Shown here piece after piece: positions 1-9,696 of a stretch of 64,000 nucleotides of DNA. Under the pieces are notes generated by a model that saw only the letters and a list, made by a program, of their open reading frames with translations, was not told the DNA's origin and did not search any database. A program made the translations under genes and the position numbers. The first letter of the stretch is position 1. Every line of letters begins with the position of its first letter. Source of the DNA: Gibbsiella quercinecans (GTDB taxonomy: Bacteria > Pseudomonadota > Gammaproteobacteria > Enterobacterales > Enterobacteriaceae); contig NZ_CP014136.1 in NCBI RefSeq assembly GCF_002291425.1, positions 1,054,001-1,118,000 of the forward strand, written 5' to 3'.

Positions 1-32
1 GCCTGCGCGAATTCCTGCAGCACGTTTCCTGA
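1..32 (+). CDS. glnQ: C-terminal end of GlnQ, glutamine ABC transporter ATPase (partial)
   Basis: The first 32 bases read in frame as LREFLQHVS followed by TGA at 30-32. This matches what I recall of the E. coli GlnQ C-terminus. In E. coli the glnHPQ operon is followed directly by ybiO on the same strand, and ybiO follows here too, so context supports the call. Only nine residues are visible; the ATPase domain lies outside the window. Confidence 0.65.
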   Translation, partial: LREFLQHVS

Positions 33-102
33 TCGCTTCTGCTCTGGCGGGCGCACTGCGCCCGCTATCTTGATTCCCACGCACCGCTGGTCAATTCCCT
101 AC

Positions 103-108
103 TATAAT
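103..108 (+). promoter_or_regulatory. Candidate -10 box (TATAAT) for ybiO
   Basis: A perfect TATAAT lies 51 nt upstream of the chosen ybiO start, in the gap after glnQ. I see no good -35 hexamer at 16-18 bp, so the promoter may be weak or may need an activator. Read-through from glnQ is also possible. Confidence 0.4.
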
Positions 109-158
109 GGGTGTTTTTTGCTTTACCCCGTTTCCTGGGCACGACAAAGAGAGGAACA

Positions 159-2372
159 ATGCCGCCTAACGCATACGCCCGATTAGCCACCTGTCTGCGC
201 CAATGCCGCTTTCTGTTATTACTGCCGCTGTTGTTTTGGTTCACCCCTCCTGCCTTCGCCGCCGCTGCGGCAGACCAACAGAAAGCGTCTTATGCCACGT
301 TAGCCCACCTGCTGGAAGACGATCAGGCGCGGGCCAACCTGATTGCCCAGCTAAAGCAAGCGGCGGGTGAAGCGCCCGCGCAACAACAAACCGCCCCGCC
401 GCCGGCCTTGAGTGATGGCCTTGGCGATCTGGTACAAAGCGCGTTTGATAGCGTTACCCACAAACTGGCAACGCTGCAAAAAACCATTGATTCCGGCCCG
501 AAGCGCGCGTTCCATCGCGACAACTTTCTGCGCGCGCTGGGCTATTTCCTGCTCACGGCGGCGGTCACATTTGCCTTTTTCCATCTGATCCGGCGCCTGG
601 TTAGCCCACTGTACCGGCGGATGGGCGACTGGGGCCACCACGTTAAGCACCGCCAGCAGGGGCCGTGGTACAAGCTCCCGGCGGCGATTATCGGCGCGTT
701 TGTGATTGATCTGCTGATTCTGCTGATGGCGCTGGCCGCAGGCAATCTGTTCGCCCAACACATGAATGCCGGCAGCGCCGTGATCACCCGCCAACAAACG
801 CTGTTTCTTAACGCCTTCGCGGTGATTGAGTTTTTCAAAGCCGTGCTGCGGCTGATTTTTTCCCCACGCTTCAGCTACCTGCGCCCGTTCCCGTTTAGCG
901 ATGAGACAGCCCGTTACTGGAATACACGGCTGGCCTGGCTAAGCGGCCTGATCGGCTATGGGCTGATGGTGGTGGTGCCGATTATCGCCACCCAAATAAG
1001 CTACGCGGCAGCAGCGCTCACCAACCTGGCCATCATGCTCACGCTAACGCTGTATGCTTTTGGCCTGATCCTGCATAACCGCAAGCCTATTCAGCACCAA
1101 ATCAACCTGCTGGCGGAACGCTCGATGACCTTCTTCAGCGTGTTTCTGCGTGGGCTGGGGCACGTCTGGCATTTGCTGGCCATGGCCTATTTCCTGGTGC
1201 TGTTCGTGCTGTCACAGTTTGATCTTGGCAACAGCCTGCGCTTTATGATGACCGCCACGGTGAAAAGCCTGCTGGTGATCGGCGCGGGGGCGCTGCTTTC
1301 CGGTATGCTGACCCGTTGGATTTTCCGCCGCATCACGCTGCCCGACGATGTTAACCGCCGTTATCCGATGCTGGAACGGCGCATCAATGCCTATATTCCC
1401 AACGGGCTGAAAATTTTGCGGGTAATAGTGGTGGCTGCAGTGACGCTGTTTTTACTCGACGCCTGGCATATCCTCAATCTGTACCAGTGGGCAGGCAGTG
1501 ACATCGGTGGGCGTGTAATTAGCGGGCTGCTGCATATCTTACTGATCGTGGCCATCGCCGTTGTCAGTTGGACCCTGATGGCCAGCGTGATCGAGCACCG
1601 CTTGGCGCTGGAGGTGAGCAACAGCGTGCACCCAAGCGCGCGCGAACGCACCTTGCTGACGCTGTTTCGCAACGTCCTGGCCATCGTAATCAGCACCATC
1701 ACCATCATGATCGTGCTGTCGCAGGTGGGCATCAACATCGCGCCATTGCTGGCCGGGGCCGGGGCGCTTGGCCTGGCCATCAGCTTCGGCGCGCAGACGC
1801 TGGTGAAGGATGTGATCACCGGTGTGTTTATTCAGTTTGAGAACGGCATGAACAGCGGTGAGTACGTGACCGTCAGCGGCATCACCGGCACGGTAGAGCG
1901 CATGACCATCCGTTCCATCGGGCTGCGTGATGACTATGGCGTGTACCATATCGTGCCCTACTCTTCGATCACCACGCTGGCAAACTACGCGCGCGAGTTC
2001 GGCATTTACCGCGCCGAATACACGGTGAGCCGCGATGAAGACATTGACCACGTTACCGAAGTGCTGCAGCAGGCGGTGGCGGCGCTGCAACACGATGACG
2101 GCGTGCGGGCCTTTCTGATCGGCGAACCGGCCTTCAGCGGCGTGGTGGCGTTGGCTGACCGTTCATTTACCATTCGGATCACCGTGCGTACCCAGGCGCT
2201 GAAGCAATGGGCGGTGCAGTATGCGCTGGACAGGCTGGTGAAGATTCATTTTGAACAAGCCGGCATTGCCATGCCGCAGCAGGCGGTGCAGCTTTCCTAC
2301 GCTTCGCAGAAGGATGCCGCGGCGGGAGAGCGCCCGGAAGGGGATGATGAGCAAGAGCAACACAAGAGATAA
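159..2372 (+). CDS. ybiO: MscS-family mechanosensitive channel, MscM/YbiO type
   Basis: This is a large inner-membrane mechanosensitive channel that releases solutes on hypo-osmotic shock. The 737 residues match the usual length of about 740 for E. coli YbiO. A signal-like hydrophobic stretch (residues about 15-35) is followed by a periplasmic segment, many transmembrane helices, and the MscS pore helix and beta domain in the C-terminal third. The glycine/alanine-rich pore helix is visible as PLLAGAGALGLAISFGAQ. The frame is open from GTG 111, but ATG 159 has a good AGAGAGGA Shine-Dalgarno five bases upstream and starts the signal sequence sensibly. It sits just after glnQ, as in E. coli, and converges on rlmF. 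The C-terminal tail is charged and Glu/Gln-rich. Confidence 0.9.
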   Translation: MPPNAYARLATCLRQCRFLLLLPLLFWFTPPAFAAAAADQQKASYATLAHLLEDDQARANLIAQLKQAAGEAPAQQQTAPPPALSDGLGDLVQSAFDSVTHKLATLQKTIDSGPKRAFHRDNFLRALGYFLLTAAVTFAFFHLIRRLVSPLYRRMGDWGHHVKHRQQGPWYKLPAAIIGAFVIDLLILLMALAAGNLFAQHMNAGSAVITRQQTLFLNAFAVIEFFKAVLRLIFSPRFSYLRPFPFSDETARYWNTRLAWLSGLIGYGLMVVVPIIATQISYAAAALTNLAIMLTLTLYAFGLILHNRKPIQHQINLLAERSMTFFSVFLRGLGHVWHLLAMAYFLVLFVLSQFDLGNSLRFMMTATVKSLLVIGAGALLSGMLTRWIFRRITLPDDVNRRYPMLERRINAYIPNGLKILRVIVVAAVTLFLLDAWHILNLYQWAGSDIGGRVISGLLHILLIVAIAVVSWTLMASVIEHRLALEVSNSVHPSARERTLLTLFRNVLAIVISTITIMIVLSQVGINIAPLLAGAGALGLAISFGAQTLVKDVITGVFIQFENGMNSGEYVTVSGITGTVERMTIRSIGLRDDYGVYHIVPYSSITTLANYAREFGIYRAEYTVSRDEDIDHVTEVLQQAVAALQHDDGVRAFLIGEPAFSGVVALADRSFTIRITVRTQALKQWAVQYALDRLVKIHFEQAGIAMPQQAVQLSYASQKDAAAGERPEGDDEQEQHKR

Positions 2373-2440
2373 GGCGTAGGCGCCGGCGGCTGGTGTTAAC
2401 GCCATGCCGTTCACGCTGCCGCCGCCGTATTAAAACGCGC

Positions 2441-3412
2441 TTATGCCGCCGCCCAACGCGCAGCGGCCCACTCGGCCTGCTGCTGAGGCGACTGGAAGGT
2501 CCAGGCCACAAAACGGCTGATCTTCTGCCCCTGCGCCATTTCAACGGTCCGCACCTCAACTGCCCCGGCCTGCTGCAACGCCTGATAAATCAGCGGCAAC
2601 GTGGTGCTTTTTGAAATCAGCGAAGTAAACCACAAACAGTTGTCCGCTTTGGCAACGCTTTCCGCCACCATCTGGCAAACGAAAGCCGCTTCACCGCCTT
2701 CACACCACAGCTCATTATTTTTGCCGCCGAAATTCTGCACCGGCGTTTCGCCCACTTCGCCTTTGCCCAACTTATGCAGTTTGCGGCGGGTGCTGGCCGT
2801 GGCCTCCTGCGCCGAGCCATGGAACGGCGGGTTACACAGCGTGGCATCAAAGCGCTCCGCCACGCCGATAATGCCCTGGAAGATCGCCGCCGGCTGTTTC
2901 TGTTGGCGCAGGCGCACGCTGTTACGCAGGGTCGGGTTCATGGTGACGATCATTTTGGCCGCGTTTAATGATACTGGATCGTTCTCCGAGCCGGTAAAAC
3001 GCCAGCCATAATCGTGCTGGCCGATGATCGGGTAAATACAGTTGGCCCCCACGCCAATGTCCAGGATCGCCACGTTCTTGCCGCGAGGGATCGCGCCGCC
3101 GTTAGCGCTTGCCAACAGATCCGCCAAATGGTGCAGATAATCAGCGCGGCCGGGGATCGGCGGGCACAGGTAGCCTGCCGGGATATCCCAATGCGCAATG
3201 CCGTAAAAGTGCTGCAACAGCGCCCGGTTAAGCATTTTCACCGCCGCCGGATCGGCAAAATCCACAGATTCATCCCCCCAGGCATTGGGCGCGACAAACG
3301 GCGCCAACGCCGGGCAACTGGCGATCAGGGCGGGAAAATCATAGCGGGAACGATGGCGGTTGCGCGGATGCAGGCCGCTTTTTTGTTGTGGGAAGGTCTT
3401 TTTCTTTTGCAC
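2441..3412 (-). CDS. rlmF: 23S rRNA (adenine-1618-N6)-methyltransferase RlmF
   Basis: RlmF (YbiN) methylates N6 of A1618 in 23S rRNA using S-adenosylmethionine. The SAM-binding motif LDIGVG is at about residues 117-122 and the adenine N6-methyltransferase signature NPPFHGS starts at about 194. The N-terminal [14 protein letters not shown] block is typical of the family. I chose GTG 3412 because it gives 323 residues and places LHPRNRH at residue 14, close to its position in E. coli (308 aa), with AGAGAG about 8 nt upstream. ATG 3436 and ATG 3490 are alternatives. It is convergent with ybiO and divergent from the flavin reductase gene. Confidence 0.9.
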   Translation of the reverse strand: MQKKKTFPQQKSGLHPRNRHRSRYDFPALIASCPALAPFVAPNAWGDESVDFADPAAVKMLNRALLQHFYGIAHWDIPAGYLCPPIPGRADYLHHLADLLASANGGAIPRGKNVAILDIGVGANCIYPIIGQHDYGWRFTGSENDPVSLNAAKMIVTMNPTLRNSVRLRQQKQPAAIFQGIIGVAERFDATLCNPPFHGSAQEATASTRRKLHKLGKGEVGETPVQNFGGKNNELWCEGGEAAFVCQMVAESVAKADNCLWFTSLISKSTTLPLIYQALQQAGAVEVRTVEMAQGQKISRFVAWTFQSPQQQAEWAAARWAAA

Positions 3413-3534
3413 CGTGACGGGCTCTCTGATAACCATTTCTGCGGCGTAAGATAACATAAAGCACGCGGCAACTTGCACAATGCGGCGCATCAGCCAGAAT
3501 ATATAGCCTGGTTTCCCCCGTTATCAGGCCGCTT

Positions 3535-4170
3535 ATGAGCAGTGAATCCCATTACTATTATGAACCCGCGCAGGGCCACGGCCTGCCGCATGATCCGCTG
3601 AACGCCATCATCGGCCCACGCCCGATCGGCTGGATATCGTCCGTCAGCGCCGCCAGCCAGCGCAATCTGGCCCCTTACAGTTTCTTCAACTGTTTCAACT
3701 ATCATCCGCCTATCATCGGTTTTGCCAGCTGCGGCTGGAAAGACAGCGTGGCCAATATTCATGAAACCGGCGAGTTTATCTGGAACCTGGCAACCCGCCC
3801 GTTGGCCGAAGCGATGAACAACAGTTCCGCCAGCCTGCCGCGCGATCGCGACGAGTTCGCCTTTGCCGGCCTGACCCCATTGCCAGGGCGCAAAGTGCGG
3901 GTAGACCGCGTGGCGGAAAGCCCGGTCAACTTCGAATGCCGGCTGACGCAGTGCATTCAGTTGCAAACGGCGGCGGGCGAGAACGTGGACACCTGGCTGG
4001 TGTTGGGGGAAGTGGTTGCCGTGCATATCGCCGGCAACCTGCTGGATGAACAGGGTATTTACCAGACGGCGGCGGCGCAGCCGATTCTGCGCGCCGGCGG
4101 CCCGACGGCCTATTATGGCATTTCCGAGCAACAACGTTTCGATCTGGTGCGCCCGGACGCACGCGGATAA
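3535..4170 (+). CDS. Flavin reductase-like FMN-binding split-barrel protein
   Basis: This 211-residue protein belongs to the DIM6/NtaB-type flavin reductase-like family, which binds FMN in a split beta-barrel and usually acts as an NAD(P)H:flavin reductase or related oxidoreductase. Supporting blocks are NAIIGPRPIGWISSVS near residue 23, APYSFFNCFNYHPP, and the central VGEVVAVHI-like strand. It has no signal peptide or membrane segment, so it should be cytosolic. It is divergent from rlmF, with about 120 nt between the starts. A perfect hairpin lies just past its stop. The exact substrate cannot be read from the sequence. Confidence 0.8.
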   Translation: MSSESHYYYEPAQGHGLPHDPLNAIIGPRPIGWISSVSAASQRNLAPYSFFNCFNYHPPIIGFASCGWKDSVANIHETGEFIWNLATRPLAEAMNNSSASLPRDRDEFAFAGLTPLPGRKVRVDRVAESPVNFECRLTQCIQLQTAAGENVDTWLVLGEVVAVHIAGNLLDEQGIYQTAAAQPILRAGGPTAYYGISEQQRFDLVRPDARG

Positions 4171-4189
4171 TACGCCCCGGCGGGGCGTA
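4171..4189 (+). terminator. Inverted repeat after the flavin reductase gene
   Basis: TACGCCCC-GGC-GGGGCGTA is a perfect 8-bp stem starting right after the TAA. No T-tract follows, so termination is plausible but not certain. It lies between two convergent stop codons. Confidence 0.5.
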
Positions 4190-4218
4190 GGCAGTGCCCC
4201 GCCATCGGCCGCCGGTAT

Positions 4219-6072
4219 TTACAGGCGAGCTTCAATCGCCGCAGCGAAATCACGGCACATTTGCTCGTCGCCGTTAGCGTTATCGGCCAACACCGCATCA
4301 CCATCCACAACGCGAATATGCGCCGCCAGATCAAAGTCGGCCGGCGGTTGCGGCCGCTGCGCCGCGGCGGCAATCGCCTGCTGCGCATCATGCCAGGCCT
4401 GCTCTACCGTTTGGTTACAGGCTTCGGCCAGGTAATCCGGATTAAAGCCTTCGCCGGTCAGGCTGCGCAGCGTATCGTCATGGCTGACGCTGTTGCCCGG
4501 TAACCAGTAATGCCGGGCCAGATCGGGGCCAATCGCCGGGTTATCGGTCAGGTAACCGTCACGTTGAAGGAAGAACTGCCGGGTTTGCTCTACCGCCATC
4601 AGCGCCAACAGATACCCCTGATAGGAACAGGCGGATTCCAGCGACAACAGGTGCGGGATCGCCAGCGTCGGGCGCGGGCTGCCGCTGATGCCCAAAATCT
4701 TCTGCTCGATATCACGCGCCAGTTGGCTAATCGCCGCCGGCGTGCGCTGCTCATCGTCCCACTGGTAAAGCGCCCATTCAAAATACGGCACCAGCAGAAT
4801 ATGGCGTTCGTTAAACGCGCGCATCGGTTGGCGGGCGGCAATGCTGGCCTTGATCAGTGCATCCGGCACCGGCTCATCGGCGGCGTTTTTCGCATAGCGC
4901 TTCAGCCAGTCGGCATCATCCAACAGGCTATCGCAGAACATCGACTGGGTTTCGGCATAGGCCATAGAGGTCGGCGGGAACTCCTGGGAGAAACACGGCG
5001 CATTCTGGCAAATGTTAGCAAAGTGCGCCGCGTGCCCGCCCTCATGGAACAAGGTGTTCAAGCCATTGGCGCCGCTGCCCACCTGCCCCGGCTGCGCCAG
5101 GCTAGTGAAATTGATCTGCGCCGGCTGCCATTTGCCCTGCTGGATAAACGCCGGCACCGGGCTGTGCATAAAGCCATTTTCATATTTGCCTTTGCGCACC
5201 AACAGATCGAGGTTCAACTGCGCGCCGCGAAAGCCAATATGCAGCCGCTTGAAGCTGTTCACCCAGCGCGCCAGCGACTGTGCAAACGGGAAGTAGGGAT
5301 CGAGCTGGCGCGTCACGTCGCCGGCGCTGGCAAAGCGCAGGTTCCATGGCGCCAGCGCCTGCTCACCCTTGCTGGCGGCCAGTTGCTGCAGGCTGCGCGC
5401 ATTGGCAGCGCGCGTTTGCTGTTCGAAGCGATCCAAAATAGCGAACAGTTGCTCCGGCGACATCCGCTCGGTTTTATTCACCTTGTAATCAAAATAGTTG
5501 CGGTAACCCAGTTGGCGGGCAAAGCGGTTACGCAAGCCGATCAGTTCCGGCAGGCCGTTATGCAGCAGCCATTGCTCCAGATCGCGCAGTGCGGTTTGCG
5601 AACTGCGCCGATATTCTTCATTTTCGTTGGTAGCCTGATTGGTGAGCAGCTCGCCGAGAGAAGCCGGTACTCGCTCCCCCTTGGCGTTCAGGTGCTCCAC
5701 CGGGTAGTCTTTACGGCGGTTATACAGATCGGCTTCAGCGGCGATGATTTGGTCCAGCAGCGCCTGCGCCTGTGGATCTTCAATCGCGTTACAGTCAAAA
5801 AAGCGCAGCCAACCGTTCAGGCCGTGCAACAGCGCCTCTTTTTCCGGGCTGTTGGGCTGGGCTTCAAGCCCGGCCAGCATTTGGCGAATCTCCGGCAGGC
5901 GGCGCGGCTCGGCGATAAAACGTTTATAGGCGCTTTCCGCCGCGGCAAAGCGTGCCGACACATCCTTACCGCCGGTGCCCATATAGTTTTGCCAGAATAA
6001 TTCTTCTTTGTTGCGGTGAACGTTGAGGTAATCCTGGTTCAATTGATTGAAATACTCGAGAGCCTGTTGCAT
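4219..6072 (-). CDS. M3-family zinc metallopeptidase (oligoendopeptidase-like)
   Basis: This is a cytoplasmic peptidase of the thimet-oligopeptidase/PepF clan. The zinc motif HEGGH (HExxH) is at about residues 343-347 in the block NTLFHEGGHAAHF, with a downstream FAYAETQS-like region (MAYAETQSMFCDSL) that would supply the third ligand in this fold. The 617 residues are typical of M3 enzymes and there is no signal peptide. Three ATG/near-ATG choices exist. ATG 6072 is preferred because AGAGGA ends five bases upstream, whereas ATG 6078 overlaps that site. The gene stands alone between convergent and repeat-containing gaps. It is not one of the standard E. coli M3 peptidases (Dcp or PrlC), so I give no symbol. 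Confidence 0.85.
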   Translation of the reverse strand: MQQALEYFNQLNQDYLNVHRNKEELFWQNYMGTGGKDVSARFAAAESAYKRFIAEPRRLPEIRQMLAGLEAQPNSPEKEALLHGLNGWLRFFDCNAIEDPQAQALLDQIIAAEADLYNRRKDYPVEHLNAKGERVPASLGELLTNQATNENEEYRRSSQTALRDLEQWLLHNGLPELIGLRNRFARQLGYRNYFDYKVNKTERMSPEQLFAILDRFEQQTRAANARSLQQLAASKGEQALAPWNLRFASAGDVTRQLDPYFPFAQSLARWVNSFKRLHIGFRGAQLNLDLLVRKGKYENGFMHSPVPAFIQQGKWQPAQINFTSLAQPGQVGSGANGLNTLFHEGGHAAHFANICQNAPCFSQEFPPTSMAYAETQSMFCDSLLDDADWLKRYAKNAADEPVPDALIKASIAARQPMRAFNERHILLVPYFEWALYQWDDEQRTPAAISQLARDIEQKILGISGSPRPTLAIPHLLSLESACSYQGYLLALMAVEQTRQFFLQRDGYLTDNPAIGPDLARHYWLPGNSVSHDDTLRSLTGEGFNPDYLAEACNQTVEQAWHDAQQAIAAAAQRPQPPADFDLAAHIRVVDGDAVLADNANGDEQMCRDFAAAIEARL

Positions 6073-6107
6073 AACCATCCTCTAAGAAAATACGCCGGTT
6101 TTTTCAG

Positions 6108-6312
6108 TATACATACCCAAAATAATTCGAGTTGCAGGACAAAAACGCAAAAGCGTTTTTGAACAGCGCTAGCGCTGGCCCCGAAGGGGTGAGCGACAAA
6201 TCTGCCGGGAGCAGATTTGAACGCTGCTGGCAGCGGCCCCATCGGGGCGAGGCCCAGGGATGGGCCGAGTAATAAAGCCAACACACCTGCAGCTTGAAGT
6301 ATGAAGGGTATA
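6108..6312. repeat. Long ERIC-ended palindromic repeat (about 205 bp)
   Basis: Both ends resemble ERIC termini: AATAATTCGAGTTGCAG near the left edge and CTGCAGCTTGAAGTATGA near the right edge, each bounded by TATA. The core differs from standard ERIC. It holds several perfect stems, for example CAAAAACGC-AAAA-GCGTTTTTG, CAAATCTGC-CGGGA-GCAGATTTG and GGCCCC-AT-CGGGGC-like. It may be a larger ERIC relative or a nested insertion. Immediately to the right, ATACCCAATAAATTCCGCG resembles another left end and may be a truncated second copy. The strand is arbitrary. Confidence 0.75.
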
Positions 6313-6362
6313 CCCAATAAATTCCGCGTTGCACGATGAATTAACATATCGCGAATTCAGGG

Positions 6363-7331
6363 CTATGGCAGGCAGACGTCGCACAAACGCGCCAGCCCGT
6401 CCTCCAGCGTCGCCGCCACGCCGGCCGCGACCAGGCAACAGGCGATTTGGCGCTGGATCGCCGGCGGGATGGGCACGTCCCCGGCCAGGCAGCGCTCCGT
6501 CCAGCGCGCCGTGCTTAGCGCATCCTTCTCCGCCGGCAGTTGCGCAATTTCATCTTGCGGCGGCCGTTCCATCAGCACCCGCTGCTCACCGCCAACGATG
6601 TAATGGATCTGCGGGCAACGCTGCGGGTTAGCGTAGGCTTCGCCTTCCGTGCCGTGCATCAGTAACCCACGCCCGCCAATCTGGCGGAAGAACGAACCGA
6701 CGCGCTCCACATATTCCGGGTGGGAAACGCTGGCGATGCGCAGCACATCGGCGGCGCCAAACGGCGTGGCCAGTTTGGCCAGCGTATGCGCACTGTTGCG
6801 CACCCCCATACGCCAGCGCAGGCCGAGCTGGCGTTCCAAAGGCGCAGACAGTGCGCTCACCGGGATAAATACCGGTTCGCCCGCTTCCAGCCGCTGCTGG
6901 GCATGGGCCGCGTCTTCCGACCAGGGGATGCCCAACGCCCGGAAAATTTCCGCGCTGGTCACTCGGGTGCGATCGTCGATCACCCCGTGCACCACCACCG
7001 GCAGGCCGACTTTGGCCAACAGCAATGCCAGCAGCGGCGTAAGGTTCGCCTGCCTGCGCGCGCCGTTGTAGCTCGGCAATACCACCGGCATCGGTTTGCC
7101 CTGCGGCAAAGAAAGTTGCATCACCTGCTGCTGCATGGCGTGATAAAAGCCGAGCATCTCGGTTTCCGCTTCGCCTTTGATACGCAGCGCGATCAACACG
7201 CCGCCCAGTTCCAAGGGCGGCACATCGCCGGCCAGGATCGCTTGATAAAGCTGGAAAGCGGTTTCCTGATCCAAATCGCGCGCGTGATTCTTGCCACGGC
7301 CGATTTCTTTGATAATTTTGGTGTAATCCAT
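6363..7331 (-). CDS. ybiB: YbiB, TrpD2-like nucleic-acid-binding protein
   Basis: YbiB has the fold of anthranilate phosphoribosyltransferase (TrpD) but belongs to the TrpD2 group, which binds nucleic acids rather than acting in tryptophan synthesis. Evidence is the N-terminal helical domain DYTKIIKEIGRGKNHARDLD, the glycine-rich LPSYNGARRQANLTPLLALL region, and 322 residues against about 320 in E. coli. ATG 7331 is selected because it begins at the family N-terminus with AGGGGA upstream; the frame extends farther to 7388. It sits directly downstream of dinG on the same strand, as in E. coli, about 100 nt apart, and may share its transcript. Confidence 0.88.
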   Translation of the reverse strand: MDYTKIIKEIGRGKNHARDLDQETAFQLYQAILAGDVPPLELGGVLIALRIKGEAETEMLGFYHAMQQQVMQLSLPQGKPMPVVLPSYNGARRQANLTPLLALLLAKVGLPVVVHGVIDDRTRVTSAEIFRALGIPWSEDAAHAQQRLEAGEPVFIPVSALSAPLERQLGLRWRMGVRNSAHTLAKLATPFGAADVLRIASVSHPEYVERVGSFFRQIGGRGLLMHGTEGEAYANPQRCPQIHYIVGGEQRVLMERPPQDEIAQLPAEKDALSTARWTERCLAGDVPIPPAIQRQIACCLVAAGVAATLEDGLARLCDVCLP

Positions 7332-7428
7332 GGCGGGGTTCCCCTGGTATGCCTGCTGCAAGCAGGCCTTATTCACGTATTTGCGCACAATTATGAGTTA
7401 CCCGCTGCACAGTTGTACATGGCAATCA

Positions 7429-9630
7429 TCAGCGCCGGCGCCGCCGGGCAAAAGGACTGCCGGGCTTTTTCTCTTTTTTCGTCGCCGCCGCGGCGGATTT
7501 CAGCGCCGCCAGGTGCGCTTTGTCGGCCTCCGGCACCGCGCGCTGTTCGATCGGGAACACCGGCAATGCGGCCAGCAGGCGGGCGCCGTAATTTTTGGTC
7601 AGCAGGCGGCGATCGTAAATCACGATTTCACCGCGACACTGCAGGCTACGGATCAGGCGCCCCACCTGCTGGATCAGATTAAAAGACGCACTGGGCAGGC
7701 TTTGCACCTCGAACGGATAGCGCTTAAGCGATTTCAGCCACTCCCCTTCGGTGAGGATCACCGGGCTGTCGATCGGCGGGAAAGCAATCTTGTGAATATG
7801 CACCTGGGTCAGTAATTCGCCTTTCAAATCTAGCCCTTCGGCAAAAGACTGCAGGCCAACCAGCACGCTGGCGCTGCCGTTCGCCACCCGTTTGCAGTGC
7901 TCTTCCACCAGCCGGTAACGCGGCTGATCCCCCTGCACCAACAGCATCAGGCGCAAATCGGAGACATAGCTGAGAAAGGTGTGCATCGCACGGTTGCTGC
8001 TAAACAGCACCAGCATGCCTTTATGCTGCCCACCGGCCACCTCGGCGCGAAAACAGCGGGCCATCTCTTCCAGATGCTCCGCCTCATGGGCCAACACCGG
8101 TTCAACACGCATTTGCGGGATAACGATTTTCCCCTGCTCAATGTGATTGAACGGTGAAGCCAGGACTTCGAAGCGATCGCCGGCCTTCTCATTCAGCCCG
8201 CTCATTTCCTGCAGGCGGGCAAAACTGTTCAGGGAACGCAGCGTGGCCGACGTGACCACGACATGCGGCACATTGCGCCACAGCAGTTTTTCCAGTTGAT
8301 CGCTCACGCGGATGCCGACGCAGTGCAGATACAGGTGGGTGACGTTATCGCGCTGTTCGCGCGTTACCCACTTGGTGATCGGCGCGTTGGAGGATTTTTC
8401 CAGCGCCGCCAGGCGCCACAGTTTGGTCATCGCGTCCAGATAGCCAGAGGTGCGGTTCATCTGCAAAATGGCCCGGTGCAGGCGCATGATGTCATGCTTG
8501 CCGCTTTGTTCGGTCAGATCGTTGAGGATAAACTCCGCCAGGCCGCGCAGCGCATCGGTCAGTTTGAATAAACGGTTGCAGATCTCGATCATCTCTGGCG
8601 GCAACTGCCCCATTTCAAAGCGATGCTCGGCGGCAACGCTGTCGCCCGGCAGGTAAGCGCTCACCTGGTGCTCAAAGGTCTGCACCAGTTCACGCATCTC
8701 TTCGCAATGGTTTTTCAACCGCTCGGGGTTGGATAACCCCGGCGGGTTCTTTGGCCGGTACTGCGTGATGCATTGCTCCACCTGGCGCACGATCAGATCA
8801 AGCTGCAAATTGGTGGCCAGCGCGGTGATTTCACCTTCGATTTCCAACGCGTCGCGCGCCACTTCCGGCAGGTGGTGGCCTTCATCCAGCACCAGCAGCA
8901 GTTCTTTCGGGTTCGGCAACACCGATTCGCTTTCCAGCGCCGCCATCACCAGCGCATGGTTGGCAACCACCACATCAGCGCTCTCAATTTCCTTGCGCGC
9001 AAGGTAAAACGGGCACTCGCGAATATAGTGGCAGTTGCGCCCCAGGCAGTTGGCCCTGTCCGTGCTCAGTTTGCCCCACAGCGCATCGTTAATGCTTTGG
9101 GCATAGTGATCGCGCAGCCCGTCCCACTCGTGGCGGCTGAGGGCCTTGGCCAGCTTTTGGCATTGCGCCTGTTCTTCACCGCTGGACGGCGCCAGCTCCT
9201 CCTCATCCAGGTACAGCATCAGATCGCCCTGCTCCGCCGCGTCGGTACTCATCGCCGCCAGGTTACGCGGGCAAACATAGCGCCCACGGCCAAACGCGCC
9301 GGTGAATTTCAGATCGGGGATGATTTTTTTCAACAGCGGCAGATCTTTACTGTAGATCTGGTCTTGCAGCGCCACGTTGGCGGTGCTGACCACCAGCGGT
9401 TTGCCTTCGTCACGCCCGACGGCGATGCCCGGGATCAGGTATGACAGCGTTTTGCCGACGCCGGTTGGCGCTTCGATCGCCAAATGGCGCGGATAGTCGC
9501 CGGCCAGGGTTTTCGCCACTTCGGCGATCATCTGGCGCTGCGGTGCGCGGGAAATAAAATCCGGTATTTGCTGCTGCAGGGCTTTGTACCACTGGCCTAT
9601 TTGATTTTTTACTGAGGTGGTGAGCGCCAT
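7429..9630 (-). CDS. dinG: ATP-dependent DNA helicase DinG
   Basis: DinG is an XPD-like superfamily 2, 5'-3' helicase with a 4Fe-4S cluster that removes R-loops and other structures during replication-transcription conflict. Walker A APTGVGKT is at about residues 54-61. The cluster cysteines are C120, C195, C200 and C206, all conserved in position with E. coli. The DEGH box is at 249-252, and the C-terminal helicase motif QQVGRLIRS is present. The length of 733 aa is slightly more than E. coli (716). In E. coli dinG is LexA-regulated, but I could not find a convincing CTGT-N8-ACAG box in the roughly 70 bases upstream. The C-terminus carries a basic tail. Confidence 0.95.
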   Translation of the reverse strand: MALTTSVKNQIGQWYKALQQQIPDFISRAPQRQMIAEVAKTLAGDYPRHLAIEAPTGVGKTLSYLIPGIAVGRDEGKPLVVSTANVALQDQIYSKDLPLLKKIIPDLKFTGAFGRGRYVCPRNLAAMSTDAAEQGDLMLYLDEEELAPSSGEEQAQCQKLAKALSRHEWDGLRDHYAQSINDALWGKLSTDRANCLGRNCHYIRECPFYLARKEIESADVVVANHALVMAALESESVLPNPKELLLVLDEGHHLPEVARDALEIEGEITALATNLQLDLIVRQVEQCITQYRPKNPPGLSNPERLKNHCEEMRELVQTFEHQVSAYLPGDSVAAEHRFEMGQLPPEMIEICNRLFKLTDALRGLAEFILNDLTEQSGKHDIMRLHRAILQMNRTSGYLDAMTKLWRLAALEKSSNAPITKWVTREQRDNVTHLYLHCVGIRVSDQLEKLLWRNVPHVVVTSATLRSLNSFARLQEMSGLNEKAGDRFEVLASPFNHIEQGKIVIPQMRVEPVLAHEAEHLEEMARCFRAEVAGGQHKGMLVLFSSNRAMHTFLSYVSDLRLMLLVQGDQPRYRLVEEHCKRVANGSASVLVGLQSFAEGLDLKGELLTQVHIHKIAFPPIDSPVILTEGEWLKSLKRYPFEVQSLPSASFNLIQQVGRLIRSLQCRGEIVIYDRRLLTKNYGARLLAALPVFPIEQRAVPEADKAHLAALKSAAAATKKEKKPGSPFARRRRR

Positions 9631-9696
9631 TCAACTCTTATCTAAACGAAATGATGGCGCTATTGTCCCACAGACCACCCGCGGCGTCAGCCCGAG

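Noticed and set aside
4510-6000. 496-codon open frame on the plus strand
   Set aside because: It is antisense to the M3 peptidase gene, which has a full family match and zinc motif. The antisense product is rich in Arg/Gln/His and resembles no family.
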